Origin: Dendrobium chrysotoxum
Taxonomy: Eukaryota; Streptophyta; Magnoliopsida; Asparagales; Orchidaceae
Direction of reading: 5' to 3'
Length of the DNA stretch: 64,000 bases
Assembly (NCBI GenBank): GCA_019925795.1
Contig: CM034315.1
Span: 9,238,001-9,302,000 of the forward strand
Under the pieces are notes generated by a model that was not told the origin of the DNA, made no database searches, and was given only the letters and a program-made list of their open reading frames with translations. The position numbers and the translations under genes are program-made. Shown here piece after piece: positions 42,308 to 53,500 of this stretch. The stretch's first letter is position 1. The number at the start of each line of letters is the position of its first letter.

Positions 42308-45300
42308 CTGCAAGTCATAGAAAAAGTTTATTTTAATGGACAATTGAAACAAAAGACTAAGTCTGATTTCTTAAGACCCAATATTTTTTTTTCTTGCATC
42401 TTGTGGTCTGATTTGGAGTTTATTTGTGTGCTTCAGGAGAGTATGGCCATCTTCTATTTGGATTAACCCTAAGATTCTTCTCACTAAATAGAGTTTGTGC
42501 ATCTATTTTTCATCATAATTACTCTATTTTATGCAGATATAATACAGGTTGTTTATAGATATGCATTCATTTCCGAAGTAATTTAGTTTTCAGATCATGA
42601 TAGGCAGCACTACAAGAAGGATTCAATAGATTATTTCGGATCAGATTTGCAGAGTTCAGAAACTAAATTAAACCTAATAGATAGTTTGGGACTCAAACAA
42701 TTTCTCATAAATAGTCCATGACCATTTTGACCTTTTTCTTTTCTCTTACATAGAAATAAACTATAAACTATTTTTTGGCCTACAAAACCTGGCATCAAAC
42801 CGAAATTCAATTTTGGAAGTCTAATTTGGTTCCAAGAGATCCAGCAAATATGGTTTCAATATTTTGAAACAGACGACACCAGTTTGATCCTTTGTTTGGG
42901 GAAGAGTCAAGAGCCAGTAATACCTTTAATAGCTTAAACATGGAATTAATCATCATAATAGCCATAAATCACAAAGCATCTAAAGTGATTTTGGTCAAAC
43001 AGTTGTAAAACTGCTACATGGAATTACGCAGCATATTTAATCGCTTACCACTTGAGGTAGAATGAAGAAGCCAAAAAAGTTCATAGTAATTATATAACAT
43101 TGGGACAGTTTGAATTCAAAAAAAAAATCTGCAAAAAGCCATGAGGTGTGTTTTGAGTTCATAGTGCCTCAAATTGCGATAAAACAGCATTTGAGTGCAA
43201 TGTAAGGTGGCAGCACATGGAAGGGTAGCCAAACAGTGGAACACATACAGTTTTTATATTTAATTATAAGTGATGATAACAAAACCATGCAGAGTGCTTA
43301 TATAACCAAAACGATAACCATAACAAATATTATTTTATAAGTAGAATTTCAACAGTTTATTATAAAACCCTTGATATGAATAAATAATCAAATGATGGGA
43401 TTGCATTGCTTTGGATAGAGATACGTAAAATATAAAATAATTTATCAAAATAAAGTTCCCCAGAGGGCATAATTCCATTGATAAATGGACTGTACATGAT
43501 GATCATCAATACTTGAAACTTAAATAATTAATGTGGTTTCCATTTTCCATGCAAATCAACTGAATTGATCAAGTCATTTGTAATTGTTTCTCATGTATCA
43601 AGATTTTTATAAAAAATAAATTGAATGAAACTAAATAATCAATCTAGTTTAGAATCAACATACGAACGAACTAAATTTTGTGAAATCATTTGTAACTGTT
43701 TCTTTCTTGTATCAGAAGCAAAGGTGACTGAATGCAAACTACCAATTGTTACTAAAATGGGTAACTTTAGTACAGCTATTACGATTACCTTGATTTTTCT
43801 GCCAAAATTCCTCCGCGTCTTCTTCCTCATGTATCTGTTAATCTTTTCCTTTCGATCTTCTATTATTTTTTCTTCAAACTTCAAGTCATGAATTTCAAGT
43901 TGTTCAAAAGAAGAATGAACAGTGATTTGGTCTCTAAGGCTTGATCCACAATTTTTAAGAATCTGTCACAAAAACATACAATTCAATGACATTCAATATA
44001 ATTCAAGAAATAGTTAATATATGATCTCATATAATCATGTCATATTCCTAGGAAGAAAAATAGAGATTCTATATGAGAGAGAGGTGCAAAGTGGCTGATA
44101 ACCTTGGTCTTGAAAATCAGTAAATTCTTAAGGAGTTATTAAGGATTTGAATTCTTCCTTTCTCCTTTTGTTTGTTTAAGTTCCTTTTTTACTCGATTGA
44201 CCTGTTCCCCTTTTTTATAAGTTAAACGGATCAGCTATCTTGCCTGGATACTAACAAACGACTTATAAAAATGTTTGGCTGCATCTATGAAGCAAAGACT
44301 CTGACAAATGAATGGCACTGAATCAAGTAAATCCTTTTGGTTTTTTTGCATGCCTCTAAACTCCTTCCTTGAGCTTCTTTGGTAAGCTCAATCCATGAAA
44401 TCTAGTGGAAGGTATGGTAAGGCCTGTCAAACGGACTGGGCCTTGTTGTCCGGTCTTTAAGCCTTGAAGTTCAACTATTTAGATGCCATACTTCGTTGGC
44501 CTTAATGAGTACGGGCTAATAAAAAGGGTCACCTAATGGACTGAGTCTCATCGGATAAGCATCATTATAGTTTGAAGTGGGTGCTAACTAGTATGTTTGG
44601 TAAGGGTCTTGAAAGTTGATGCCAAGGTCTTGGGTTCAATCCTCACCTACGTCGTAATAGCTCTCCTTCTGTGAACTTTCTGGTCGAAAAAATAAAAACA
44701 ATATAGTTTGAAAACCAACACCATCATCAACCTTTGAGCAAAAACTAGCAAATATATTACAAAAAATATTAACCGATGCATACTTACAAAAAATAAAAGA
44801 TTTTCTATGATACAAATTAAACTGCAATTTTCAATTTATTTACATTAATTTGTATAGGCTTCATAATGATAACAGATAAAAATAATAAAAAGATAAGAAT
44901 AATTAAGTTGGGGATGTCCAAACATATTTGTTAGTGGTGAATAGCAAATTATAGTGCAAAGGTCCCGTGCAACCATAGTGCATAACAAAGCACCATGCGT
45001 GCCATTTAAAAAATAGCATGAAATATTAAAAAAGCATAAAAAATTAATTTAAAATTCAACAACATGAGGGAAAAGTTCATGAAAAAAAAGCATTATCAAC
45101 GTTTTCGAAATAGAATATAATATTGATTTAATAGATTAAATACATGCACCAGACACTCAAGAGAATTTACTAGCATCATATAAATTTCATAATGGTATCA
45201 TAAGAGTTTATAATATTATTTTCAGGTGAAGGACAATCAGTTGTAGAAATAGAGATGTGAAATAGTTTTACTCAACTTCAAATGGACATGACTGAGTATT

Positions 45301-47631
45301 AATTTTTGACAGGTATAAATTAAATGAAATCATCTCAATCTTACATCAAACATTTTTTATTCACGACTTAAATATTCAAAAGTCATCCTTCATGCAACCC
45401 CTTAGTTCATGGCTTTAAACATTAAAGAGTTCAACTTTAATAGCAAATGATAGACAAACAACAAAAAGATAAATCATTAATAAAGTTTAAAAGGGAAAGC
45501 AAAGTAGATGGATAAATAACAGACCCTTTTGTAATCATAATTAATTAAAATCTAAGCATAAAATGTGCCAAACCTTGAAAAAGGGTGCCATAGTTTATCT
45601 ATCATATCTAAAGAATATTTATTCCTTTAAAGGTGTTTCTTAGGTAATCATATTCACAAACCAAAGAGTAAAATAAGATCATGTAAGAAGGTAAGTTATT
45701 TTAGTTAGATGGAAAGCTTTGGGAGATTAATGAATATTTAGATGACTCAAAAAATGATAAAAAAAATATAGAAATAATGGTTATAGTATAAGAAAAGAGT
45801 ATTACTTCATTGACCTTTTCCTTGATCACATAGAGAAAAGAAAAAGAAAAAAAAAAGATAAACATAATAAGCACAACTTAATGACAGAGACATTCCTAAT
45901 CATTGCATCAACAATGAGGTATAACCTTGTTACTCATCAAAAAAATAACAAAGATAGCTGCATAGCCAGACTGTCAACCCATGAGCAAATCACCTACTAC
46001 GTAGACAAATAACAACCTTGTTACTCATCAAGACACTAATTTTAGCTCTACTTGATTTCACTTTTTAACCCATTGCTACACATGTGAATCACATAAAGTT
46101 TATTTTCAAGTATTTTATCTTTGATAGATAACACTAACTGTTCCTACAATATAATCATTTTTAATTTATTATTTCTAGTTAATTTTATTGCTAATTTCTA
46201 GTAGAATGCCATAAAATTTGTAGATGGATTTTAACGTTTTATGATTTTTATTGAAAATAGTGAATAACTGTTTAAGATCTATAGCTTGTCTCATACAAAT
46301 TTTTGAGTGTTTATTGCATTCTTTTCAGCATGCATGTTTGATTTAAATTGTAAATCCTAAACCTAAAGACGTTCTACGCCTTCAAGGAAAATGAATAGAG
46401 GAAAATGGTCATGCCAAAGGTCACACGGCCAAGAACAGATATCTTCGTAGACTGGAGTTAATTTCACATGCCAACCAGACATATATGAACAACATAATAT
46501 GGATCATAAAGTCAATCCCACATAGTTGGATAAAGCAAATGGCGATGATAGTCGTGATGATAACCATTAGAATTACTAGAAGCAACATCAACCTTATCCC
46601 AATTAGTTGGGCTTTCCATAATCTTGGGAAAACTTCCATACTTCTTTCATTTCAGTTCAGCAAATATCACAGTTCAGCATTCTTCTGTGAAATAACGCTT
46701 TCTCAAGGCTACAAAAAAAAGTAGCAATATTTAGCTAAACATTTTTCACAAGGCAAACCAGGCGTAAATAATAAATGCTTGTTTTTAATGTCATATAAAA
46801 CATAAAATCTATAAGAAATGAGTTCCAAACAGATGAAATGGATCCAATGACACTTTGTGAAGTCAGTAATCCATAGCTTTCCTCTCAATACCGGCTTTGG
46901 GTTTTAATAGCCCCCCAGTTTTGCTAATAAGAATGATGACATATTTTGGCTAATCATTAATCAATAAGATTATTGAATGTCCTGCTGTAGCAAATGCACA
47001 TTTGAAATATATCATGATTAGTTTTTTTAAAGTTATATTATTTTCACAAAATCTTGTCAAAGCAAAATTTCAACTGTCAACTACAGAATAAAAAACATAA
47101 AAAAATAATTCAACACAGGAATCATCTTACATGAATATCTCCTTCACTGTATGCCCTCCTTATCCCATATGCATCTTCAAGATTCAGTTCTTGTAATCCA
47201 TCTAAGTTCGAATTCATAGGGCTGTCCGTAGTCCACTCAGTTGATTTCAGGCATCCAGAACTAACACTTTTTTGCAGTTGTCCTGTGATAGAACTATCCT
47301 TCTCTACGGTAGAATCTCCTTCTATAAGCACTGCAGGCAACTTGAAATCTGGTGGCTCAGGAAACGATTCTTGGATTGCTGATTTCTCCAGGAGGTCTTT
47401 TTTGCAGTCATAGAAAACCTCACTGAACAGATGCTCACTTTGAATAGATTCTATATCCGCAACATTCATTGCCTCGGCAGCAATAACATCTTCACCACTT
47501 GACATCATACAGATTGCAGCTGTAATAGGATCTAATTCAAGTATAGGTTCTTCAATGATGGGCTCTGGTGCATTGAATAAATCTCCCCCCACATCATACT
47601 CAGATAGAGAAGCAGAGTAGAATGGGTTGAA
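42203..47631 (-). CDS. CCT-motif protein (CMF family transcriptional regulator), 3' three exons
   Basis: Nuclear regulator of the CONSTANS/CO-like/TOC1 (CCT) class. Exons 47631-47131, 43962-43789 and 42307-42203 join in phase 0 with GT-AG junctions to 259 codons plus TAG (780 bp). The N-part has FNPFYSASLSEYDVGGDLF and APEPIIEEP, then an acidic stretch DPITAAICMMSSGEDVIA, and EDAYGIRRAYSEGDIH before the second exon. These are hallmarks of the CMF family. The CCT motif spans the last junction: RKEKINRYMRKKTRRNFGRKIK, then YLCRKALADSQPRVRGRF. In CONSTANS the motif mediates DNA binding with NF-Y and nuclear entry, and a similar role here is inference. The usual YACRK is YLCRK. At least one 5' exon is missing upstream of 47631. 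Confidence 0.9.
42308..43788 (-). other. CCT gene intron inside the CCT motif
   Basis: A 1.48-kb phase-0 intron with donor GTAATCG next to 43789 and acceptor TGCAG next to 42307. AT-rich, with no transposon seen. Confidence 0.85.
43789..43962 (-). CDS. CCT gene middle exon
   Basis: 174 bp, 58 codons, between TTGTGACAG and GTAATCG. It encodes ILKNCGSSLRDQITVHSSFE, then the basic first half of the CCT motif ending RRNFGRKIK. The splice site after IK is a typical position in this family. Confidence 0.92.
43963..47130 (-). other. 3.2-kb CCT gene intron
   Basis: Donor GTAAGATG next to 47131, acceptor GTGACAG next to 43962. AT-rich. It contains a decayed LINE 3'-end remnant near 46520-46625. The rest shows nothing I can name. 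Confidence 0.8.
46520..46625 (-). mobile_element. probable RTE LINE 3'-end remnant
   Basis: The + strand has AGCAACATCAACCTTATCCCAATTAGTTGGG, resembling the reversed 3' end of plant RTE LINEs (CAACAACATCAAGCCTTATCCCA...). It belongs to a different subfamily from the LINE at 1-2074 and is too decayed for boundaries. Confidence 0.4.
47131..47631 (-). CDS. CCT gene upstream exon
   Basis: 501 bp, 167 codons, from acceptor CTATAG to donor GTAAGATG. It begins FNPFYSASLSEYDVGGDLF and carries an acidic, Ser-rich region ending AYSEGDIH. There is no ATG start at the family's N-terminus, and the sequence is in frame back to the splice site, so another exon must precede it. Confidence 0.9.
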
Positions 47632-48336
47632 CTATAGAAAAAAATAATAATAAAATAATTAGAAGTTAATAGTAAAAAAAAAATTTCAGAAAAAAAAATG
47701 TAATATATATATATATATATATAATTTTGCTTGTTTCCCTGATTATTTGGTCCATACTATGTTTCAAACAACACAGTTGAGTTCAGTCATCAGTTCTTTC
47801 CGGTATCTTGGACAGAATGATTACAAGCATTAAAGTCATTCTACTGCTTGCCGATGCTTATCTTGAACAATTCATATGATTTTTGCGAATTTTGAACCAG
47901 TATAACTTATGTATGAAGTCAACACGTAATATAATTGCTTAGTTATCTATTCTATTCAAACATGAAAGCCAGTGAAGATTTGAATTTTGAATTCAAAGAG
48001 TTGTTTATTTTTTCAACTAAACTTCTTATTTTGGCTTTACCTTCCAAATCAAACGATCAATAAATGACATTCGTATATGTTACACAAACGATATGGACCA
48101 TATAGACCAAATTATTGGTTGTCCTAGGAAAATAATTGGGCAATGAAATAAAGGATACAATTCAAGCACGCTTTGGAAAGTATCGAAACAATTGGAAAAA
48201 GTAACAATATAGTGAAAAAAATACACGGACAGCATAACAGAATAAACAGGTTTTTGCCCAACAATCAGAAAATATTATTAGAGGTACATGCTGAAGTAAA
48301 ACTAACCCTGAATCCTTCTACATGAGCATTGTGGGC
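47632..48336. other. intron or upstream region of the CCT gene
   Basis: AT-rich, with a (TA)n run at 47705-47722. I looked on the minus strand for the missing 5' exon and found no segment with an ATG, family similarity and a donor site. Confidence 0.5.
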
Positions 48337-48337
48337 T

Positions 48338-49709
48338 CCGAAAATTCGCGCCTCGGCCTATCCGCGGCCCTTTTCTTTCTCTTTTCGGGTCGTCAAGGAA
48401 AGTTTTAACGAGTAAATTCCGAGATAAATTTTTAGAAGGTAGATTGGGTTTGGAATAAGATATTACCTAGATATTTCACCCTCATTTGCGAGGACTTTAT
48501 GATTTGCTTTTAGGTTTCCTATAGACGCAAGCCCCTAAAGTTAATTACCCCTCCCGGTAACGAGAGAGAACTTTCGATTATGGTTAGTCATCAAATACAT
48601 ACGTAGTATCCGGCGTATAGTAGCAGCATGTTTTGGTATTTGAAAATTTAATATTTAAAATTAGAAATTCACCACTTTGCACTTAAAGTGGACGGTAGGG
48701 AGAATGATGATAGATCCGATCAAAATCCAATGGTTCCATCATCCCGGGCCATCATGATCCTTAGTCTACTTAGTCAAAGGAGGTAGTTGACCCAACCTGA
48801 CCGAAGGATCATTGTCAGCAGCTATGGATTGTTTCGTCCAAGAGTACCATATAAACATGGGTGAATATTAGTCTAAGGGGACATATTTGAATCCACCTTA
48901 GCTAACAGAGGACTTTGTGCACAATCGATCATATCATATTGCTGCATTACTCAAGGACTTAATGCCATTGGGGAACATACAGGCTCTGACTATGACCGTA
49001 ATTTAATGATACCATTTGACGGCAAAACCACTCGATCAGAAGGTCCCAGTCATAACTGTTTACATGTGGTGCCATTTGGTGGCGAGACCACTGGTTAGAG
49101 GACACGTGCCACATCCTCACTGGCAAGAGATGGCTTGATAATGAATCCTAGTGATATTCTCAACTAAGCAGTGGCTCTTTGTGAGCTAAAACAATTTTCA
49201 GATTTGTCCATCTCGGCAAACTATTGCGGAGGCTGGATGGGTATTTTGCTTTAAGTATTTAAGTGTTTTATTTCAATTTTAAATATTTAGGTTTAGGTCA
49301 CTTTTAAGTTTTGAATTTTCATGAAAATTTGGGAGGCATTTTTAAATATTTTGGGTCCTCTCCGGTTGAGATTTTCTATCAACACAGCCATCATCGAGGG
49401 TATTTATGAGCACTTTTACTTTGTTGGTTAAACCTTGTCAGCTTATCTACTTGCCGATAGAGGATCGGGTCAATCGTCGGCTTTATGCCTTTATTAGTGA
49501 ATTTTTCTTATTATAGATCTTGAAGGTCTAATATAAAAGTATAAAACAAATATCCCGGTTGATGCCGCGACCGTATATTTGTTTGATAGTTTGAGCCGTG
49601 TCGACTCCTATCTATTCACATAAAAGGATCACACTCGAACTAAAGTTTATTTTTGATCCACGTAGCATCCTCAGACACATGTGTACTTATAACACGTTCG
49701 CCGGGGCCC
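48338..49709. mobile_element. possible solo LTR or other large repeat
   Basis: Ends TGGGCTCCG and CGGGGCCCA are inverted and begin/end in TG/CA, as in LTRs. Interior GC content differs from the flanks and it has no coding capacity. No convincing target duplication: flanks are CATTG and TGCGA. Class uncertain. Confidence 0.35.
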
Positions 49710-49714
49710 ATGCG

Positions 49715-50120
49715 AGTATATACTTTTGAATGCATTTTACATGATGCATTTGCTATGTAGTGTAGTGGTCTATTACATTAACATAGCATACGATGTATTT
49801 GCATGATATGTATGTATGTTGGTATCTTGCATTTGCGCATTACTCAAATGTGCATATATAATGTGTTTTGTATTTTGCAGTTTGTATATGCATGATATGA
49901 TTGCATGTTAATGTATCATCATGGCGTAATGCGTTTTACATATTGAATGACATGTTTGCATGACATGTTTTGCATGTTGTAATGCATATGTGCGTAGTAC
50001 ATTTGCATATTAATATGATGTGCTGCTACAACATAATGCATTTTATAATGCTGAATGACATGCTTGAATGATACATTCTGCCTATTACAATACATGTGGG
50101 AGGGCATGTTAAAGTGTTTA
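49715..50120. repeat. degenerate TGCAT-rich repeat region
   Basis: Variants of TTTGCATGATATG, TGCATTTTACATGATGCATT and TGACATGTTTGCATGACATG recur every 20-60 bases. No clean unit length. The frame at 50107-49919 is a by-product. Confidence 0.6.
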
Positions 50121-50490
50121 ACATTAATCAGTTGTGCAAATGATGGTCATTTGAGTGTGTGCGGTGTTCTATTTAGAAGCATATAGATATCTTCTGTCTT
50201 CTTGTACGAGTGTTGCATATCTGGTGACGTGGCATTGTCCTATGGGTTGTCCGTCACTTATTGTAGGTAGGCTATCGTGCAACATTAAATTCTTGTTGGC
50301 AAGTAGAAATCATTTGAAAGATGCACGAGCTTCCTTGAAGAGCCGGTGAACGCCTTTTGTCTGCTTGTACGGATGTTGCGGATTTGGTGGCGTGACGCTG
50401 CACTATGGGTTACCCGTCGCTTATTGTAAGTAGGCTATCGTGCAACACAAAATTCTTGTTGGCAAGTGGTAATCATTTGAAAGATGCAAG

Positions 50491-51302
50491 TAGAGGTGTC
50501 AATATTTGACACTACCCGAAAATCTAATCTGAACACGACTTGAAAATTTCGGGTTAGGGTCAACCTATTTGGTAAACGGGTTAGGTTCGGGTTCCAAAAT
50601 TTGACCCGTTTGAAAAATTGAGTCGGGTCCGGGTCAACCTGCTAACCCAAAGTTGACCTGGATCTGACCCGATTCAGGGTCCGGGTCTGCAAGTCCTGCA
50701 CTCGCACAGGCATAGTCCCGCTGCTCCTAGGCCTAGGGTTTACTTTTCCTCTTCTCACACAGGTGTAGTCTGCTTGCTTCGCGCGTTCACTTCCTTCCAC
50801 GACGTTCATTCCTATCAGGTCAGAAGTCATGACAACTCGAAATTAACGAAGATAACGGGAGGGAGCTCGTCGTTCTGCAGTTGGATCAGAAGTAAAGAAG
50901 ACGATGACGAGAGGGAGCTTGCTATTCTGCAATTGGATCGAAATTAGCGACGACGACGGGAGGGAGTTCGTCGTTCTACAGTTAGATCGAAAGTAACAAA
51001 CTAATGACGACGACAAGAGAGACTCACTGTTCCGCAGTTAGATCAGAAGTAATGACAACGACGGGAGGGAGCTCACTATTTTGTAGTTGGATCGAAAGTA
51101 ACAAACTAACGACGACGACGGGAGGGACTTGCACCGTGGTTTCGTGTCGGGTCGGGTCAACCCAAAAACTCGACGGGTCAGATTTGGGTTGAAATTTCTA
51201 ACCTGTCTGCAAAAATGGGTCGGGTTTAGATATGGTCAAACAGTAGCAGGTCAATGTCGGTTCGACCTGAATCCGACTCGTAACCTGATTTTAACACCCC
51301 TA
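50491..51302. mobile_element. non-autonomous hAT-like DNA element
   Basis: An 812-bp insertion with ends TAGAGGTGTCAA and TTAACACCCCTA (inverted TAGRGGTGTYAA) and GGGTCGGGT/ACCCGACCC-rich subterminal repeats, typical of a plant hAT family. The flanks are TGCAAG (50485-50490) and TGCACGAG (51303-51310). The intact neighbouring repeat unit reads TGCACGAG once, so this is an 8-bp target duplication with two bases lost on the left. It encodes no transposase. Confidence 0.85.
50826..51130. repeat. ~60-bp tandem repeat inside the hAT-like element
   Basis: Five or so units of GACGACGACGGGAGGGAGCTC, then GTTCTGCAGTTGGATC and GAAAGTAACAAACTA, slightly varied in each copy. Confidence 0.9.
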
Positions 51303-51599
51303 TGCACGAGCTTCCTTGAAGAGCCGGAGAACGCCTTCTGTCTGCTTGTACGGATGTTGCGGATCCGATGGCGTGGTTTAGCAGCGCATTGAGCTTCATT
51401 TGTCGTGCATCAGCAGTGCAGTTTTGCTCATTTCGCCTTCTTCAAGCCGTCATTTTCTTCAGTATTCAGCCTGAAGGAGTATATTTCTGCTAGCAAATAC
51501 GCTGTGCGGTGCGTTAGGGGCTTCCTACCTGTCGCTTCCAAGTAAACTGATATCTGGTGTGGCAGCCTGGCTCTGCAAATTTGCTGCCTCAATTTATCA

Positions 51600-52215
51600 A
51601 TGACCCGTGATTTTGACTACTGATTCTCTGCTTTTACTTACAAGTGAATCGTAGAGTTGCGCTACGGATCGCCCGTTGCTCCTTACGAGCAAGTTATTAT
51701 GCATTGCAAGCTTTGTTTAATGCTGCTTGTGGTTCAACGTTGTGTATTTAAGAGCTAATAGCTATTGCATCATGTTCAGTACGAATCTTCCACCATTACT
51801 TGCGGGTAGAACCGCTGTATGCATTACAAGCATCATGTTGTTATTTGCGAGGTAGTTATGCTAGATGTAGATCTTCTAATGCCACTCGTAGGTGTTTGCA
51901 TTTAGTACAACTTTTCTACATTTCCTCGTAGATAGTAGGTTGTGCATATGACGGGTCTCTTGCAATAGCTCGTAGGTGTCTACATTTATCACAAATCGAC
52001 CGCCTCTATCTGCAGGGTCTTGATACATTTTCTTGACATGGAATCTGTAAGGGTGTCGTAGCATTCACTGTCTGTTGCTGATTATCACCTGTAGGTATAT
52101 TATTGTGCTTATGGCAAGCCCTTTGCCATCGCCGGTAGATGTTCACATTAATCGTATACTGCACTATGTATGTTTGCATTCATCATATGTTGCATATCAA
52201 ACTCTTCTGCTTGAA

Positions 52216-52258
<43 letters not shown>

Positions 52259-52780
52259 CTCGTGCATTTGCCAGGTGCTTGATTGAGATTGACCATGAGG
52301 GTGTTTTTGCAATCATTCCATGCCTGTTATTATTACTCGTGGGTGGATCAATGAGTTTGTTTGCAAGCTGATATTGAAACCTATCCACTATTGCTGCTTA
52401 CAGGTGGATTGGTATGTTCATTTGCAAGTTGACTAGCATTGATAGTAAGGAGGCTATCTTTATGATTTTCTTGCTTTGCTTGTAGACGTGTCACATTCCT
52501 TGCATGTTGCAGGTGGACTACTATGCGTATGACAAGTCCCCTACAATTGCTTGTAGGTACTCATGTTGTTGCTTGTAAGCGGGTCGCCATATTCCCTACA
52601 ATTTTTGTTGGTCATTGCTTGTAGGTGAATCATGTCGAAAATCACAAGTCCCTCGCCGCCCCTTGAAGGTAACTTGTGCTTTGTATGGTGAATTTGCCTG
52701 TTGATGTTTGCTTGCAATTGATTGAGCGTTGCAGATTGATTAAATTTTATCATTCATCACCTGTGTGCACCGATGGTTTT
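51600..52780. repeat. degenerate minisatellite built on GCTTGTAGGTG
   Basis: The words TGCTTGTAGGTG, CTCGTAGGTG and CAAGTCCCTTGCC recur at irregular 40-70-base spacing, continuing the repeat-rich cluster. No coding frame beyond repeat artefacts. Confidence 0.55.
52218..52258 (+). repeat. 41-base homopolymer of G
   Basis: An uninterrupted run of 41 G between GAAGA and CTCGTGC. The Gly-tract and Pro-tract open frames across it are artefacts. Confidence 0.97.
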
Positions 52781-52959
52781 GTTTATCATGAGTCCTCTGC
52801 TTGTATGTTTAATTTTTTTTATTTTGTAAATTATATTTTTTTTAATTTTAAATATCAGGTTTGGTTCTCTGTAATTTATTTAAGTTCTATTCCCTGCGAT
52901 TTGTTTAAGTTCAGGTCTTCTGTTCGTTGAAAAATTCGGCAACCTCCCAGCGTCTCCCC

Positions 52960-53290
52960 CGTTTAGGGGAATTTTAGGGAGCTGAGCCTTTCCACCACGC
53001 TAAAAAAAGAGTGTATGGTAGGTGTCAGGCGACACCACAACCGTGATTTTTAATCCCACCATGCTAAGAAAAATATGTATGGGTCTTTGAGGTACATGTT
53101 TGACATGCATAATTTTTCCCCATAAGCATGAAGGCACGTACACGGGTATTTAGAATTGTCCCCGCCATGCTAAGAAAAGCGTGTATAGGGCCTACCCACC
53201 TCGCCGCAAGCGTCGCACCGGGCTTCCTCCTATCACGCTAAGAAACACGTGTATAGGTGATCCCCCGATGCGTTGCAAGCGCCGAAAATG
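52960..53290. repeat. short repeat CACGCTAAGAAAA...GTGTATAGG
   Basis: Four copies of CACGCTAAGAAAARCGTGTATRGG-like sequence, near 52996, 53046, 53168 and 53236, each followed by C-rich unlike text. It looks like a degenerate higher-order repeat of about 70-120 bases. Confidence 0.75.
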
Positions 53291-53500
53291 AGATTTTAAG
53301 ATTTTTTGAGTTTTTGAGAACATATACCTTCGTGAGGGGGTCGATGGCAACAGTATTGATGAAATGGCGAGGGATCAAATCACACACCTTTTTTTGAAAT
53401 CTCTTTTTTGACCTTTTTTGTTTTCTCTCTTTTTGTTTGCCTTTTCTTTTTTTAGATAATAATAATAATAGAGAGAGAGAGGATTTCTCTCTGTTAAAGG

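Larger units (their letters stand above)
50191..51360. repeat. 163-bp tandem repeat interrupted by a hAT-like element
   Basis: Units begin near 50191, 50354 and (after removing the insertion) 51334. Shared text: CTTGTACGGATGTTGCGGAT, GGGTTACCCGTCGCTTATTG, AGGCTATCGTGCAACA and CATTTGAAAGATGCACGAG. The third unit changes sequence soon after 51360. Confidence 0.85.

Noticed and set aside
42136..42318. The 60-codon frame MTCSIYAEKLW... as a gene.
   Set aside because: The real coding frame is shifted by one and gives the second half of the CCT motif from a splice acceptor.
44580..44700. Possible tRNA-derived SINE: GGTTCAATCC (B-box-like) with an A-rich end.
   Set aside because: The A box is poor and too close to the B box, and no target duplication was found.
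52075..52388. Frames with poly-Gly or poly-Pro.
   Set aside because: Created by the 41-G run.
49715..53290. CRISPR-like array because of many recurring short words.
   Set aside because: Units vary in length and sequence, no fixed spacer pattern, and the window is plant nuclear DNA. These are degenerate minisatellites.
48338..53350. One single large transposon covering the whole repeat cluster.
   Set aside because: No matching terminal repeats or target duplication at these limits. The parts have different repeat types.
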